Part shown: piece by piece, positions 1 through 8,816 of the stretch | Position numbering within the stretch: the first letter of the stretch is position 1 | How the letters are laid out: every line of letters begins with the position of its first letter | Source: CAIZGX01 sp964385405 | GTDB lineage: Bacteria > Bacteroidota > Bacteroidia > Flavobacteriales_D > Sanyastnellaceae | Direction of reading: 5' to 3' | DNA length: 64,000 nucleotides | Assembly: GCA_964385405.1 (NCBI GenBank) | Contig: CAYLOT010000013.1 | Location: 1-64,000, forward strand | Position numbers and translations under genes: made by a program | Notes under the pieces: model-generated | Seen by the model: the letters and a program-made list of their open reading frames with translations, nothing else | What the model was told of the DNA's origin: nothing | Database searches by the model: none

Positions 1-51
1 ACGTATACACACTTTCCAGGCGTGCTCCTTCAACCACTCGGACACCCTTCC
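1..51 (-). tRNA. tRNA-Ser (GGA), 5' part, cut by window edge
   Basis: Read on the minus strand from position 51 downward, the sequence begins with the acceptor strand GGAAGGG. It continues through a D-arm with the class II hallmark CCGAGTGG and an anticodon arm CACGC-CTGGAAA-GTGTG. The anticodon GGA sits at 17-15, which specifies serine. The variable arm, T-arm and 3' end lie left of position 1, so the gene is partial here. It is divergent from the tRNA-Phe gene and has its own TATATTTG box 15 bp upstream. Confidence 0.9.
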
Positions 52-66
52 TAAAAATTTGAGTTG

Positions 67-74
67 CAAATATA
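67..74 (-). promoter_or_regulatory. -7 box TATATTTG of the tRNA-Ser gene
   Basis: The minus strand reads TATATTTGCA here, an exact match to the Bacteroidota housekeeping sigma -7 consensus TAnnTTTG. It lies 15 bp upstream of the first tRNA-Ser base. The -33 TTTG element is not clear. Confidence 0.7.
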
Positions 75-94
75 GGTGAATTGAAATAAATGAT

Positions 95-102
95 TATATT
101 TG
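95..102 (+). promoter_or_regulatory. -7 box TATATTTG of the tRNA-Phe gene
   Basis: The plus strand reads TATATTTGCA, identical over ten bases to the box serving the divergent tRNA-Ser gene. It ends 10 bp before the tRNA-Phe 5' base, a normal distance for a start just upstream of the mature tRNA. A TTG at 81-83 is too close to be a good -33 element. Confidence 0.75.
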
Positions 103-112
103 CAGCCGCTTC

Positions 113-185
113 GGTGCCATAGCTCAGTTGGTAGAGCAAAGGACTGAAAATCCTTGTGTCCCAGGTTCGAATCCCGGTGGCACCA
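113..185 (+). tRNA. tRNA-Phe (GAA)
   Basis: This is a complete 73-nt cloverleaf. The acceptor strands are GGTGCCA (113-119) and TGGCACC (178-184), followed by the discriminator A. The D-stem is GCTC/GAGC, the anticodon stem AAGGA/TCCTT, and the loop CTGAAAA places the anticodon GAA at 146-148. The T-loop is TTCGAAT. One A-C mismatch is visible in the T-stem. CCA is not encoded. Confidence 0.96.
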
Positions 186-191
186 CAGAAG

Positions 192-221
192 AAAAACCCA
201 TTCAAACGAATGGGTTTTTTT
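192..221. terminator. Bidirectional hairpin terminator after tRNA-Phe
   Basis: A 12-bp stem (192-203 with 208-219) has the loop AAAC and is flanked by an A-tract on the left and a T-tract on the right. It can therefore stop transcription from the tRNA on the plus strand and from the SGNH gene, which ends at 220 on the minus strand. Confidence 0.8.
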
Positions 222-1152
222 ATTTGATGACCGCTTCGCGGAAAGTTGTGTTCTGAAGAAGCAGCTGATTGTACAACTCTACCCCTTGCTGATTCAAATG
301 CGAAAGGTCTGCAAACTCATTGACACCAAAGCCTTCAGTATAGTAAGTGAGATCGATGTAAGGAACTCCGAGGCGTTCGATGAGTGGCGAGAATCTCTTT
401 AGAAATTTATCGTGATAATTGTGAAGTCCAGCCGATGCGGGAAGCGGATGACTGCACAAGACAATACGCTTACCGTCTGCTTGCATTCGCTTAATCATTG
501 TTTCAAATGCCACAAACATTTCTTGGTTCGCATCGAAGACCGAATCGTTCAAAGGCTCAACTGCATACAAGATTCCTTTCTTCTCGCAGAAGCCGTTTTT
601 AATGTAGTCGGCATTCGGAGCTTCGTCTTTCACATTCATGCTCGCTAATCGAACCGCAAGGGCGTTCAGGGTGTACATCTTCACTTCTTGCTTCACCAAG
701 GCGAATGCTGCAGCATTTGTAGCCACGTTCTGAATCAATCGCATGTTACTCTCCGTTCCTTCCAACTCGAAAACCGGGTCATACACATCTAAAATGAAAA
801 CATCGGCTCGGTCTCTCAAGTATTCGTTGTATAACACCAACGAGCCTTTCGCATTTTGCGCGCTAGTTCCCGCATTGAACAACGACACCCCTGCCTGCTC
901 AAAAATGCGCGGATCATAGCCTCTGTAGGCATGAGAAGATCCTAAAACAATGGCATCGTATTTCGTTGGGTTGGAAGTTAAGTCTCGCATCATCTGCAAC
1001 TCCTGTCCACCGTTGCGTTGCAAATTCGGAATGAAGAACAACGACATTCTTCGATCGATCAATTGCACATTCGAAAAAATGAAAATCACCGCAACGTAAA
1101 TCGCTAACGCTGCAAGCAAGACCTTCAAACTATTTCGAATCACTAACTTCAT
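220..1152 (-). CDS. SGNH/GDSL-like hydrolase partner of MBOAT
   Basis: A 310-residue protein with one N-terminal membrane anchor (about residues 8-27) and a periplasmic domain. A GSSH motif at 71-74 fits the nucleophile block of the SGNH superfamily, and D282-x-x-H285 near the C-terminus fits the remaining catalytic pair. Its start codon overlaps the MBOAT stop (TAATG), so the two are translationally coupled. Such pairs commonly transfer acyl groups to extracellular polysaccharides: the MBOAT moves the group across the membrane and the SGNH protein places or removes it. The substrate cannot be read from sequence. It is the last gene of a long minus-strand run and ends in the terminator shared with tRNA-Phe. 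Confidence 0.7.
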   Translation of the reverse strand: MKLVIRNSLKVLLAALAIYVAVIFIFSNVQLIDRRMSLFFIPNLQRNGGQELQMMRDLTSNPTKYDAIVLGSSHAYRGYDPRIFEQAGVSLFNAGTSAQNAKGSLVLYNEYLRDRADVFILDVYDPVFELEGTESNMRLIQNVATNAAAFALVKQEVKMYTLNALAVRLASMNVKDEAPNADYIKNGFCEKKGILYAVEPLNDSVFDANQEMFVAFETMIKRMQADGKRIVLCSHPLPASAGLHNYHDKFLKRFSPLIERLGVPYIDLTYYTEGFGVNEFADLSHLNQQGVELYNQLLLQNTTFREAVIK

Positions 1153-2561
1153 TAAAACTGGAAATATATAAAATCAACTTTTCCCCATTGTCCAAACAAC
1201 GCCAAACACGCCAACAACGCTGCGAATAACCACACCTTCCGATTGGAACCGATTGCGCGTGTTCCCAATACAATTTCCGTCACCGTTCTATCAATAAGCA
1301 CAAACACAACCAGCATTAAAATCTTTCCAATGATGACCGCTCCGTTTAACGGGACAAACACCGAAGGAAGAAATCCGGGCTGCGACTGAAACGTGACTAT
1401 CCCTTTAATAACCTGCGTAGCTTGATCGAAAGATTGTGCTCTGAAAAAGATCCATAAAAAAGACACACCAACAAATGTGATTAACGTCCCGAAAAGTATC
1501 TTCCATTTTCCTTCCCACCGAACGTTCATTCGGTTTTCTAACACCAACCAAAGTCCGTGCGCCATTCCCCAAACCACAAAGGTCCAATTCGCACCGTGCC
1601 AGAATCCGCTAATGGCAAAGACAATGAACAAGTTCAACGACGTACGTGCTGCACCCTTTCTATTTCCACCTAAAGGAATGTATACGTAATCTCGGAACCA
1701 CGTGGAAAGCGAGATGTGCCACTTCGACCAGAACATGCCAACACCGGTGGAACGATAAGGCAGCTTGAAATTCTCCATGAGTCGAAATCCCATTACGCGC
1801 GCCGCTCCAATGGCAATGTCGCTGTACCCACTAAAATCGCAATAAATCTGAAAGCTGAAGAAGACCACTGCAATGCTCAAATACATCCAAGAGACTGCAC
1901 CTGCGTGTTCATAGACCGGAGAAACAAACTGCGCCAAGTTATCTGCAATAACCACCTTCTTAAACAATCCCCACACGATGCGTTGCATTCCCGCAGAAAC
2001 ATTCGCATACGTAAGTGAGTGCTTTTCGCAAAATTGATGCAAGACATTTTGCGGACGTTCAATGGGCCCTGCAACCAACTGCGGATAGAACATGACATAC
2101 AGCGAATAAATTCCGATATGTCGCTCGGCCTGTTGGTTGCCGCGATACACTTCCACCACATAACTTAAACTCTGAAAGGTGTGGAAGGAAAGCCCAATGG
2201 GCAGAAGAATGCTAAGCGTATTCAACGAATAATTCCAACCGATTAATCTGGCAATGCCGTTGAAATTATCGATGAAAAAATTGAAGTATTTGAACACCGC
2301 TAAAATCAAGCACGTGCTAATAATACTTCCAATTAACCAGCGCCGCGCATGAGGCTTCGAACTTTTTTCAATTTGAATGGCAGCGACATAATCAACGACA
2401 ATGGTTGCAAGTAATATGAAAATATACGCCGGAACGAAAAACATGTAGAACACACAGCTCGCTATCAAAAGCATGAGCCAACGCCACTGATGCGGCAACA
2501 AGAAATACAGCGCGGTTACAATAGGAAAAAATAAAAAGAACTCAATGGAATTGAATAGCAT
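1152..2561 (-). CDS. MBOAT family O-acyltransferase (AlgI-like)
   Basis: A polytopic membrane protein of 469 residues, the usual length for the AlgI/DltB branch. Recognisable blocks are QLVAGPIERP (161-170), DFSGYSDIA (242-250), the WHISLS block with H282, and FWHGANW (320-326) with the presumed catalytic H322. The start is the ATG at 2561, which yields the typical MLFNSIEFF amino terminus and lies 1 bp after the stop of the glycosyltransferase. A longer upstream reading would overlap that gene for over 100 bases and adds a non-homologous, charged leader. Inferred role: acylation of an envelope or exported glycan together with the SGNH protein downstream. Confidence 0.88.
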   Translation of the reverse strand: MLFNSIEFFLFFPIVTALYFLLPHQWRWLMLLIASCVFYMFFVPAYIFILLATIVVDYVAAIQIEKSSKPHARRWLIGSIISTCLILAVFKYFNFFIDNFNGIARLIGWNYSLNTLSILLPIGLSFHTFQSLSYVVEVYRGNQQAERHIGIYSLYVMFYPQLVAGPIERPQNVLHQFCEKHSLTYANVSAGMQRIVWGLFKKVVIADNLAQFVSPVYEHAGAVSWMYLSIAVVFFSFQIYCDFSGYSDIAIGAARVMGFRLMENFKLPYRSTGVGMFWSKWHISLSTWFRDYVYIPLGGNRKGAARTSLNLFIVFAISGFWHGANWTFVVWGMAHGLWLVLENRMNVRWEGKWKILFGTLITFVGVSFLWIFFRAQSFDQATQVIKGIVTFQSQPGFLPSVFVPLNGAVIIGKILMLVVFVLIDRTVTEIVLGTRAIGSNRKVWLFAALLACLALFGQWGKVDFIYFQF

Positions 2562-2562
2562 T

Positions 2563-3672
2563 TTACTTCTTGTGTTGAAGGGTTTGTTGGATGCTCTCCC
2601 ACAACAGTTCTGCTGCTTTGTCCCACGTGTAGGTGTGCTCGCGCATGACAGGGTTTCGCTGTCCGTTTTCAATTTTTACAATGGCCTGGGCTATGTCAGA
2701 AACCTCCGTTGGATTCACGAAGAATGCCGATCCGTTTGAAACCTCTTCCATCACTGTTCCCTTCGAAGCAATAACAGGAACACCACACGCTTCCGCTTCA
2801 ATCAGCGGGATTCCGAATCCTTCGTAAAGACTTGGAAAGACAAGCCCTTCGGCTGCCGACATAAGCAAAGGAAGATCGGCAGTATGAACGTGTCCTAAAA
2901 ACCGAATGTTCGTTCGGTAATTTATTTTAGCCAAGGCAGCATCCAATTCCGGATAATGCCAAAACTTGTTTCCTGCAATTACCAATGAAGATTCAACGCC
3001 TTGCTCTACGGACGCATTGAACGCCTCAACTACACGATGCACATTCTTCCTTGGATGCAGCGCGCCGACGAATAAAAAATATTTTTTTCCTTGCGCGAAA
3101 CGATCGCGAATGTCTTCCTTCTTGTGTTCTTCTACAGGTGCAAACGTGTGATCTATGCCGTTGCAAAGCACGTCTATAGCGGATTCTGCAACATTGAACG
3201 TTCTTGAAATATCTGCTCTACTAAACTCACTCACGGTTGCCAAGCGGGTACTCAACTTCACAAAATCTGCTGTTCTGCTATTCCAGTAGTTCGCGTATTT
3301 CTTCGGCATGAACTCGGGAAAATGCACAAAATTGATGTCGTGAATTACGGTGAGTTGCGGAACGGGACATCTGCGCGAGGCGTGTGCATCTGGAGAAACG
3401 AAAACATCTGCCTTTATATTTTTCAAAACGAAAGGCGCGCTGTAATCGAACCACCAATCGAATAACCACGGTCTGCGCGCAGGCGGGAAAACGCGGTGTT
3501 GAAACACATTTCTTCCGAACTGCCAATGATCGTCTTTCTTCCGATCACTTAATAAATGAAATTCATGCTCGGGGAATCTGTGTGCCAAACGCTTAATGGT
3601 CTCGTACGTAAAGCGTCCTATGCCTTCCAGTTTTCCTGGAATTAACAAACGGGTATTAATGGCAATACGCAC
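2563..3672 (-). CDS. Glycosyltransferase family 4
   Basis: A GT-B fold sugar transferase of about 369 residues. The C-terminal nucleotide-sugar site shows FVGALHPRKN, FPSLYEGFGIPLIEAEACG (the E-x7-E signature) and PVIASKGT. The amino terminus RIAINTRLLIPGKLEGIGRF matches the usual start of GT4 enzymes, so a GTG start at 3672 is chosen. An ATG at 3702 is possible but would overlap moxR by 20 bp. It probably adds a sugar to a capsule, O-antigen or exopolysaccharide precursor that is later acylated by the next two genes. The sugar donor is unknown. Confidence 0.85.
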   Translation of the reverse strand: MRIAINTRLLIPGKLEGIGRFTYETIKRLAHRFPEHEFHLLSDRKKDDHWQFGRNVFQHRVFPPARRPWLFDWWFDYSAPFVLKNIKADVFVSPDAHASRRCPVPQLTVIHDINFVHFPEFMPKKYANYWNSRTADFVKLSTRLATVSEFSRADISRTFNVAESAIDVLCNGIDHTFAPVEEHKKEDIRDRFAQGKKYFLFVGALHPRKNVHRVVEAFNASVEQGVESSLVIAGNKFWHYPELDAALAKINYRTNIRFLGHVHTADLPLLMSAAEGLVFPSLYEGFGIPLIEAEACGVPVIASKGTVMEEVSNGSAFFVNPTEVSDIAQAIVKIENGQRNPVMREHTYTWDKAAELLWESIQQTLQHKK

Positions 3673-3682
3673 CCCTGAACAA

Positions 3683-4648
3683 TTAGAGGAGTTGTGCAAC
3701 AATCTTCTCTACTGAATATCCGTCGGCTTCAGCTTTGTAGTTGCGCACGATACGGTGACGAAGAATTGGCAAAGCAACGGCCTTCACATCTTCAATGTCT
3801 GGACTGTATTTTCCATTCAATGCAGCGTTCACTTTCGCGCCAACAATTAAGAATTGAGAAGCGCGCGGACCCGCACCCCAGCTGAGGTATTGATTCGCCA
3901 ATGGATCTGCATTCTCTCTGTTCGGACGTGTCTTCGCAACTAAGCGAACAGCGTATTCAATTACATTATCGGGAACAGGCATTTTGCGAATGAGCTGCTG
4001 ATAGAACAAAATTTCTTCGGAAGAAATTACCGGAGAAATGGTCTGCGTAACACCCGATGTGGTTTGCTTCACAATAACCAACTCTTCTGCCAACGTTGGG
4101 TAGTCGACCCAAATGTTGAACATGAAACGATCCAATTGCGCTTCTGGCAAAGGATAAGTTCCTTCTTGCTCAATGGGGTTTTGTGTGGCCAAAACAAAAA
4201 ACGGTGAAGGCAACACGTGTGTTACTCCGCCCGCTGTTACGCGACGCTCTTGCATAGCTTCCAACAAAGCACTTTGCGTTTTTGGAGGAGTACGGTTAAT
4301 CTCATCGGCCAAAATAATGTTTGAAAACAAAGGGCCTTTGATGAATTTAAACTGACGTGATTCATCTAAAATTTCAGAACCAATGATATCGCTCGGCATT
4401 AAGTCGGGCGTGAATTGAATGCGGTTGAACGACAATCCCAATACTTGCGAAAGGGTATTCACCAAAAGGGTCTTAGCCAATCCGGGAACACCAACAAGCA
4501 GACAGTGTCCATTTCCTAAAATTGAAATAATAACGTCGCGTACGGCTTCGTCTTGTCCGACCATTACCTTTTGAATTTCGAATTTCAGTGCGTTGTATTT
4601 TTCCTTCAACGCATCTAACGCTTCTGCATCTGATGTAAATGTGGTCAT
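3683..4648 (-). CDS. MoxR-type AAA+ ATPase
   Basis: A 321-residue ATPase with Walker A GVPGLAKT (53-60), Walker B IILADEINR (111-119) and a sensor-1 region ATQNPIEQEGTYPLPEAQLDRF split over two blocks, diagnostic of the MoxR group. MoxR proteins act as chaperones that mature other complexes, often with VWA-domain partners; none is present in this neighbourhood. The ATG at 4648 is chosen because it leaves 4 bp after the SurA-like gene and removes a basic, unrelated leader. Its place directly behind periplasmic isomerase genes suggests co-expression, although MoxR itself is cytoplasmic. Confidence 0.93.
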   Translation of the reverse strand: MTTFTSDAEALDALKEKYNALKFEIQKVMVGQDEAVRDVIISILGNGHCLLVGVPGLAKTLLVNTLSQVLGLSFNRIQFTPDLMPSDIIGSEILDESRQFKFIKGPLFSNIILADEINRTPPKTQSALLEAMQERRVTAGGVTHVLPSPFFVLATQNPIEQEGTYPLPEAQLDRFMFNIWVDYPTLAEELVIVKQTTSGVTQTISPVISSEEILFYQQLIRKMPVPDNVIEYAVRLVAKTRPNRENADPLANQYLSWGAGPRASQFLIVGAKVNAALNGKYSPDIEDVKAVALPILRHRIVRNYKAEADGYSVEKIVAQLL

Positions 4649-4652
4649 GGTA

Positions 4653-5996
4653 TTATTTTTTATTCCAGTTGAATTGAAACGTGCAGTTCTTAAACTGATC
4701 GTCCATGAATGAATAGTTCTTCTTAAGCGCTTTCGCAACCCACAAGTCTGTTGCGGCCTGACGCTCTATGCTTTCTGTTTTCGCTTGGAACAATTCATAG
4801 TCTTGCTCCATGTTCGCTCTGTGCGCGGGAATACGCGCGTCTAACTGATAAATAACGTAAGCATCTTTTCCGTTCGGTTGCTTTGCCAATTGTGGTTCAG
4901 ACAATTCGCCCTCTTTCAATTTCGAAAGGGTCAAATTCAATTCTGCAGTGAGTGTAGCCACATCGTGACGGGTGCCACCTGTTTGCATATTCATGATCTT
5001 TCCCGCCTGATTCTTGGTTTCTTCATCGGTGCTGTATCGTGCAGCAGCAGCGTTGAACGAAATCTTTTTTGCTTTCAACTCACTGTATACTGAATCTATT
5101 TGCGTCTTGCAAAGATTGAAGTCTTCGTCTTTGATTTTCGGCGACATTAAGATGTGACAGGCGCGGTAGTATTCGCCACGCTTTTCAACCACCTTCACAA
5201 AATGATATCCGTATGTAGATTTGAAAACAGGAGAGTAATTCCCTTCGTCGGTAGTGAAAACAGCAGACTCGTATTCTGGAACGAAACTTCCTTTGCGAAT
5301 CATGTCGTAACAACCGCCTTTGAATTTCGAACCCGGATCTTCGCTGTGACGGCGCGCTTGAATGGTCATGCTTGTTCTACCAGAAGCAATATCGTTTCGA
5401 ATACTGTCCAAGAAATGAATGGTTTTTTGATTCTCACTTTCAGGAATTAAAGGAGCAATAACAATTTGCGAGTACTGCACTTGTTCACCAATAAGCGGAA
5501 GGGAATCTACAGGAAGCGATTGGTAATATTTCAACACTTGAGACGGTGTGATTTTCACATTCTTAGTAATCTCTTCTTGCTTCTTTTGCGTGAGCAGTTG
5601 ATCTCGAATCATATCGAAGAAATCTACTTTCAACTGCGAGATTGGCTTCCCATAATAAGCTTCGAATTGTTCTACGCTTCCGAGCATTTCAACGAAGTAG
5701 GTAATACGTTTTTCTACCTGCGCATTTACTTCCCCGTCTGTAACTTCAACGCTATCTACTTTGGCCTGATGCAAAAGAAGTTTCTGATACATTAGGTCTT
5801 CAAAAATGGAACATTCCTTTTCAGCAGGGAGTTGAGATTTACCTTGTGTTAATTCGAATTTGGCATTTTCCAGATCAGAAAGTAAAACAACTTCAGCGCC
5901 TACTCCTCCAATAATTTTATCTATGGTCTTGCCTGGTTGCGCCCATGAATAGGCAGACATCAATGCAAAGACCAACCACAAAAAACCTTTTTTCAT
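4653..5996 (-). CDS. SurA-like peptidyl-prolyl isomerase, two parvulin domains
   Basis: A 447-residue periplasmic folding factor with a cleavable signal peptide (about residues 1-19, ending SWAQ). The SurA N-like chaperone segment comes first. Two PpiC/parvulin modules follow, at roughly 174-273 and 278-375, the first carrying the block STYGYHFVKV. This is the classical SurA layout. In the periplasm such proteins escort unfolded outer-membrane beta-barrels towards the BAM complex. It sits 4 bp from both neighbours in a run with a lipoprotein and a second double-parvulin protein, implying joint expression. Confidence 0.88.
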   Translation of the reverse strand: MKKGFLWLVFALMSAYSWAQPGKTIDKIIGGVGAEVVLLSDLENAKFELTQGKSQLPAEKECSIFEDLMYQKLLLHQAKVDSVEVTDGEVNAQVEKRITYFVEMLGSVEQFEAYYGKPISQLKVDFFDMIRDQLLTQKKQEEITKNVKITPSQVLKYYQSLPVDSLPLIGEQVQYSQIVIAPLIPESENQKTIHFLDSIRNDIASGRTSMTIQARRHSEDPGSKFKGGCYDMIRKGSFVPEYESAVFTTDEGNYSPVFKSTYGYHFVKVVEKRGEYYRACHILMSPKIKDEDFNLCKTQIDSVYSELKAKKISFNAAAARYSTDEETKNQAGKIMNMQTGGTRHDVATLTAELNLTLSKLKEGELSEPQLAKQPNGKDAYVIYQLDARIPAHRANMEQDYELFQAKTESIERQAATDLWVAKALKKNYSFMDDQFKNCTFQFNWNKK

Positions 5997-6000
5997 TCGC

Positions 6001-6831
6001 TTATTGTTCTAATTTACCTTCCGACTTAGCTTGTTCGTAAAGGCCATTTCTCATTTTTTGCAAAAGCTCTTGCTTTCTTATGTTCAGCAAGATACTTGCA
6101 ATATTGCTTCGCACCATTTCCAAAGGAGACGAATCTCCGGGAAGGAGATAAGAACCAATTTTCACCCAAATTATTTCACCGTTAAAATTTATCTGTTGGG
6201 TCGATGTGGCTTGCGTTAAAAACTGCGAACGGTCTGCAACGGCTAATGGAATTAGCTGGGCGAATTGTTCCCAATTGATGTAAGTTGAATAGTTGTAGTA
6301 ATGCTTCGCTCCAGCCTGAACACAGAAGGCCTCCCAAGTAGCAATATCATCCGAAGTGAAAGCGGTACACATATTCTTCACTTCCTTGGATTTTTCAGGA
6401 AGTGAGCAGAACTTCAATTTCAAGAAGTGTTCGTTCACCTTCATGGAAGATTTGTTCGCTTCGTAGTACGCTAAGATTTGGTCTTCGGTAACCACAGTGT
6501 CCATGTTCTTTTTAATCCAATCTTGCTCATAAGAGTAGATTAACAATGACTTTCGATAATCTTCAATTCTTCTCTCCACCGACAATTTTTCCTTGTCAGA
6601 CATCTTCTCTGCTTCTTGCAATACCAACGCGTCTTTCAACCACGATTGAATGATTTCTTGTGCAATTGCTACTGAATCTTCCGAAGAAATATTATTTGGA
6701 ATTCGTTCACGCAATTCCTCCATGGTTAACACGTCATCACCCAAATGTGCTACAGCATCGGGCGATGAATTACCGCATGCGGTTGCCAGAAGCACATAAA
6801 AAGCTGCGATAAAAATGTGTGCAGCTCTCAT
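6001..6831 (-). CDS. Lipoprotein related to SurA/PpiC chaperones, no parvulin domain
   Basis: A 276-residue protein with a lipobox LATAC giving an acylated Cys19. It has the helical N-region typical of SurA/PpiD-type chaperones (DDVLTMEELRERIP and the following helices) but no recognisable parvulin block such as the GYH motif. It lies between two genes that do contain such domains, 3 bp from one and 4 bp from the other. I infer a membrane-tethered holdase that works with them. An enzymatic function is not supported. Confidence 0.75.
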   Translation of the reverse strand: MRAAHIFIAAFYVLLATACGNSSPDAVAHLGDDVLTMEELRERIPNNISSEDSVAIAQEIIQSWLKDALVLQEAEKMSDKEKLSVERRIEDYRKSLLIYSYEQDWIKKNMDTVVTEDQILAYYEANKSSMKVNEHFLKLKFCSLPEKSKEVKNMCTAFTSDDIATWEAFCVQAGAKHYYNYSTYINWEQFAQLIPLAVADRSQFLTQATSTQQINFNGEIIWVKIGSYLLPGDSSPLEMVRSNIASILLNIRKQELLQKMRNGLYEQAKSEGKLEQ

Positions 6832-6834
6832 TAT

Positions 6835-8796
6835 TTATTTTGCAATAGAATGAAGAACCTCGGTATTGATCTTGTAATTACGCGATTTACGCAACTCCTC
6901 TATCCATTGTTTATCAAGGAAATTTTGGTATTCCGAGGTAACCAATCCGCGAGCTTCCGATAATTTCTTTGGGGACTTATTCAACAACTCCTCAATATCT
7001 ACCACAATCACCTGTCCATTCATTGGAACGTTTACACTCAAACCTTCGGTCCACTTAATCTTTCCTAGAACCTCACGATCTTCTCGTGCGAACAAACCCC
7101 CTTCGGTTTGAAGGTTCAATTGTGTTCCTTGATTCAATTCTGCTGCGGCTTCCGAAGGCGATTTTCCAGATTCCAACAACTTACGTAGTTTGTTTGCGAT
7201 CTCTTCGTTCGCACACGTGTAGATAACAACTTCAGCGCGATCTGGCCACATGAAGTTGGCCTTGTTCGATTCGAAGTAATTATTCAATCCAACAGTGTCT
7301 TTCACAGCCTTGGACCAAACCAATTGATCGGTTAATTCAAACAACAAAATTCCTTCTCGGTATTCTTTCATCAATAAACGGAAGGCTGGATATTTTTCTT
7401 CCAAATGTGCATCTTCTTCTCGCATTAATTTGTCCTCAGCAAACATCTTTGCTTCGTGCTTCACGTAGTCTACTGGATTCAAATTTGTGTTCGCCCCTTT
7501 GCGGGTTATCATGGTTTGATAGAAATCGTTCACCGTGTATTTTGTTCCAGCCACTTCACAGAAAACTTTTTTCAATAAGCCTTTGCTCGCTTTCAATTGT
7601 CCCACGTATACACTGCTGTCTGCCTTCGCAGAAAGCTTGTTAATGTACTTTTGATTGTACACATAGTTGTATTCCTTGCCAATTTTCGCAAGGAAAGAAT
7701 TCTTTGTTTTTTCAGCGCGAACATCTTTCGAAACTTTGGCTTTAATATCTTTCTCCATAGACTCGTAGGAAGCCAAAGGCTTGTATCCCAAGCGTTTCAC
7801 GATATGCCAACCGTATGTCGTTTTAAATGGGCTTGAGATATCTCCGTCTGCCTTCAATGCGTAGGACGCCTCTTCGAATTCAGAAACCATCTTGTTTGTC
7901 CCGAACCAAGGAAGTTCTCCTCCCTTATTTTTAGTGGTAACGTCTTCACTATACAATGCGCACAACTCGGCGAAAGTTTGTTTTCCTTCTAATGCTTTCT
8001 GATAGATCTCGTTAATCTTAGCTTCAGCTGCTTTATCGTTTTGATCTTCTTTCTTCGGCTTAACCATGATATGTGCAACGCGAATTTCACCACGTGCAGG
8101 ACGTCGACCAGTGACCTTAAGTAAATGGTAACCATATTGCGTGCGAACAGGCAAAGTCACCTCGCCAATCTTCGCAGTGTAGGCCGCTAGTTCAAACGGG
8201 TAAACCATTTGGAAGGCTGTAAAATACCCAAGGTCTCCATTGTTCTTCTCTACGGATTTATCTGTGCTGTATTTTTTCGCAGCCGATTCAAACGATTCTC
8301 CTGCAAGAATCTTCTTGCGAATGTCCATAATCTTGTTGTATGCCTTCAAGGTATCTGCGGCCAAAGCGTTCGGCTTACACTCGATAAGCAAGTGACTCGC
8401 ACGCACTTCTTCTTGCAAATGCGCATACGCCTCTTGCATAAGTTCGTCTAACTTCTCTTGGTCTGTTAAATACGGACGAGCCAACTGAGCGCGGTAACCT
8501 TGCAATTCATACTTGAATTTGCTTACTGTATCGAGACCCGCAGCTTTCGCAGCATGCACTTTCAATTTAAAATTGATGAACAATTCCATGTATTCGTCGA
8601 GAGCCGTTTTCGTAATTACCGAATCGCGGTTATTCTTTCTGAAAATATTTTCAAACTCTTCCAGTGTTACATCTTCCCCGTCTACACTCAGCACAACTGG
8701 AGACGCTGGTGCTTTTTGAATGGGTTGCGCATTCGCGCTGAACCAAGCTGTGCAAGCGAGCACAACATTTAAAAGTAGAACTTTCGTAAAACGCAT
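6835..8796 (-). CDS. PpiD/SurA-type peptidyl-prolyl isomerase, two parvulin domains
   Basis: A 653-residue exported protein with a signal peptide ending at about residue 23 (SANAQ). A long helical chaperone N-region is followed by two parvulin domains, about 131-230 and 234-340. Each keeps the TQYGYHLLKV or TTYGWHIVKR signature. A long C-terminal region rich in helices has no assigned domain. It is longer than SurA of proteobacteria but typical for Bacteroidota. It follows guaB by 20 bp and probably shares its transcript. Confidence 0.88.
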   Translation of the reverse strand: MRFTKVLLLNVVLACTAWFSANAQPIQKAPASPVVLSVDGEDVTLEEFENIFRKNNRDSVITKTALDEYMELFINFKLKVHAAKAAGLDTVSKFKYELQGYRAQLARPYLTDQEKLDELMQEAYAHLQEEVRASHLLIECKPNALAADTLKAYNKIMDIRKKILAGESFESAAKKYSTDKSVEKNNGDLGYFTAFQMVYPFELAAYTAKIGEVTLPVRTQYGYHLLKVTGRRPARGEIRVAHIMVKPKKEDQNDKAAEAKINEIYQKALEGKQTFAELCALYSEDVTTKNKGGELPWFGTNKMVSEFEEASYALKADGDISSPFKTTYGWHIVKRLGYKPLASYESMEKDIKAKVSKDVRAEKTKNSFLAKIGKEYNYVYNQKYINKLSAKADSSVYVGQLKASKGLLKKVFCEVAGTKYTVNDFYQTMITRKGANTNLNPVDYVKHEAKMFAEDKLMREEDAHLEEKYPAFRLLMKEYREGILLFELTDQLVWSKAVKDTVGLNNYFESNKANFMWPDRAEVVIYTCANEEIANKLRKLLESGKSPSEAAAELNQGTQLNLQTEGGLFAREDREVLGKIKWTEGLSVNVPMNGQVIVVDIEELLNKSPKKLSEARGLVTSEYQNFLDKQWIEELRKSRNYKINTEVLHSIAK

Positions 8797-8816
8797 ATGA
8801 CTTAAATTAAACTGAA

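Noticed and set aside
1152..3672. A complete capsule or lipopolysaccharide biosynthesis cluster
   Set aside because: Only one glycosyltransferase, one MBOAT and its partner are present; no flippase, polymerase or sugar-nucleotide genes.
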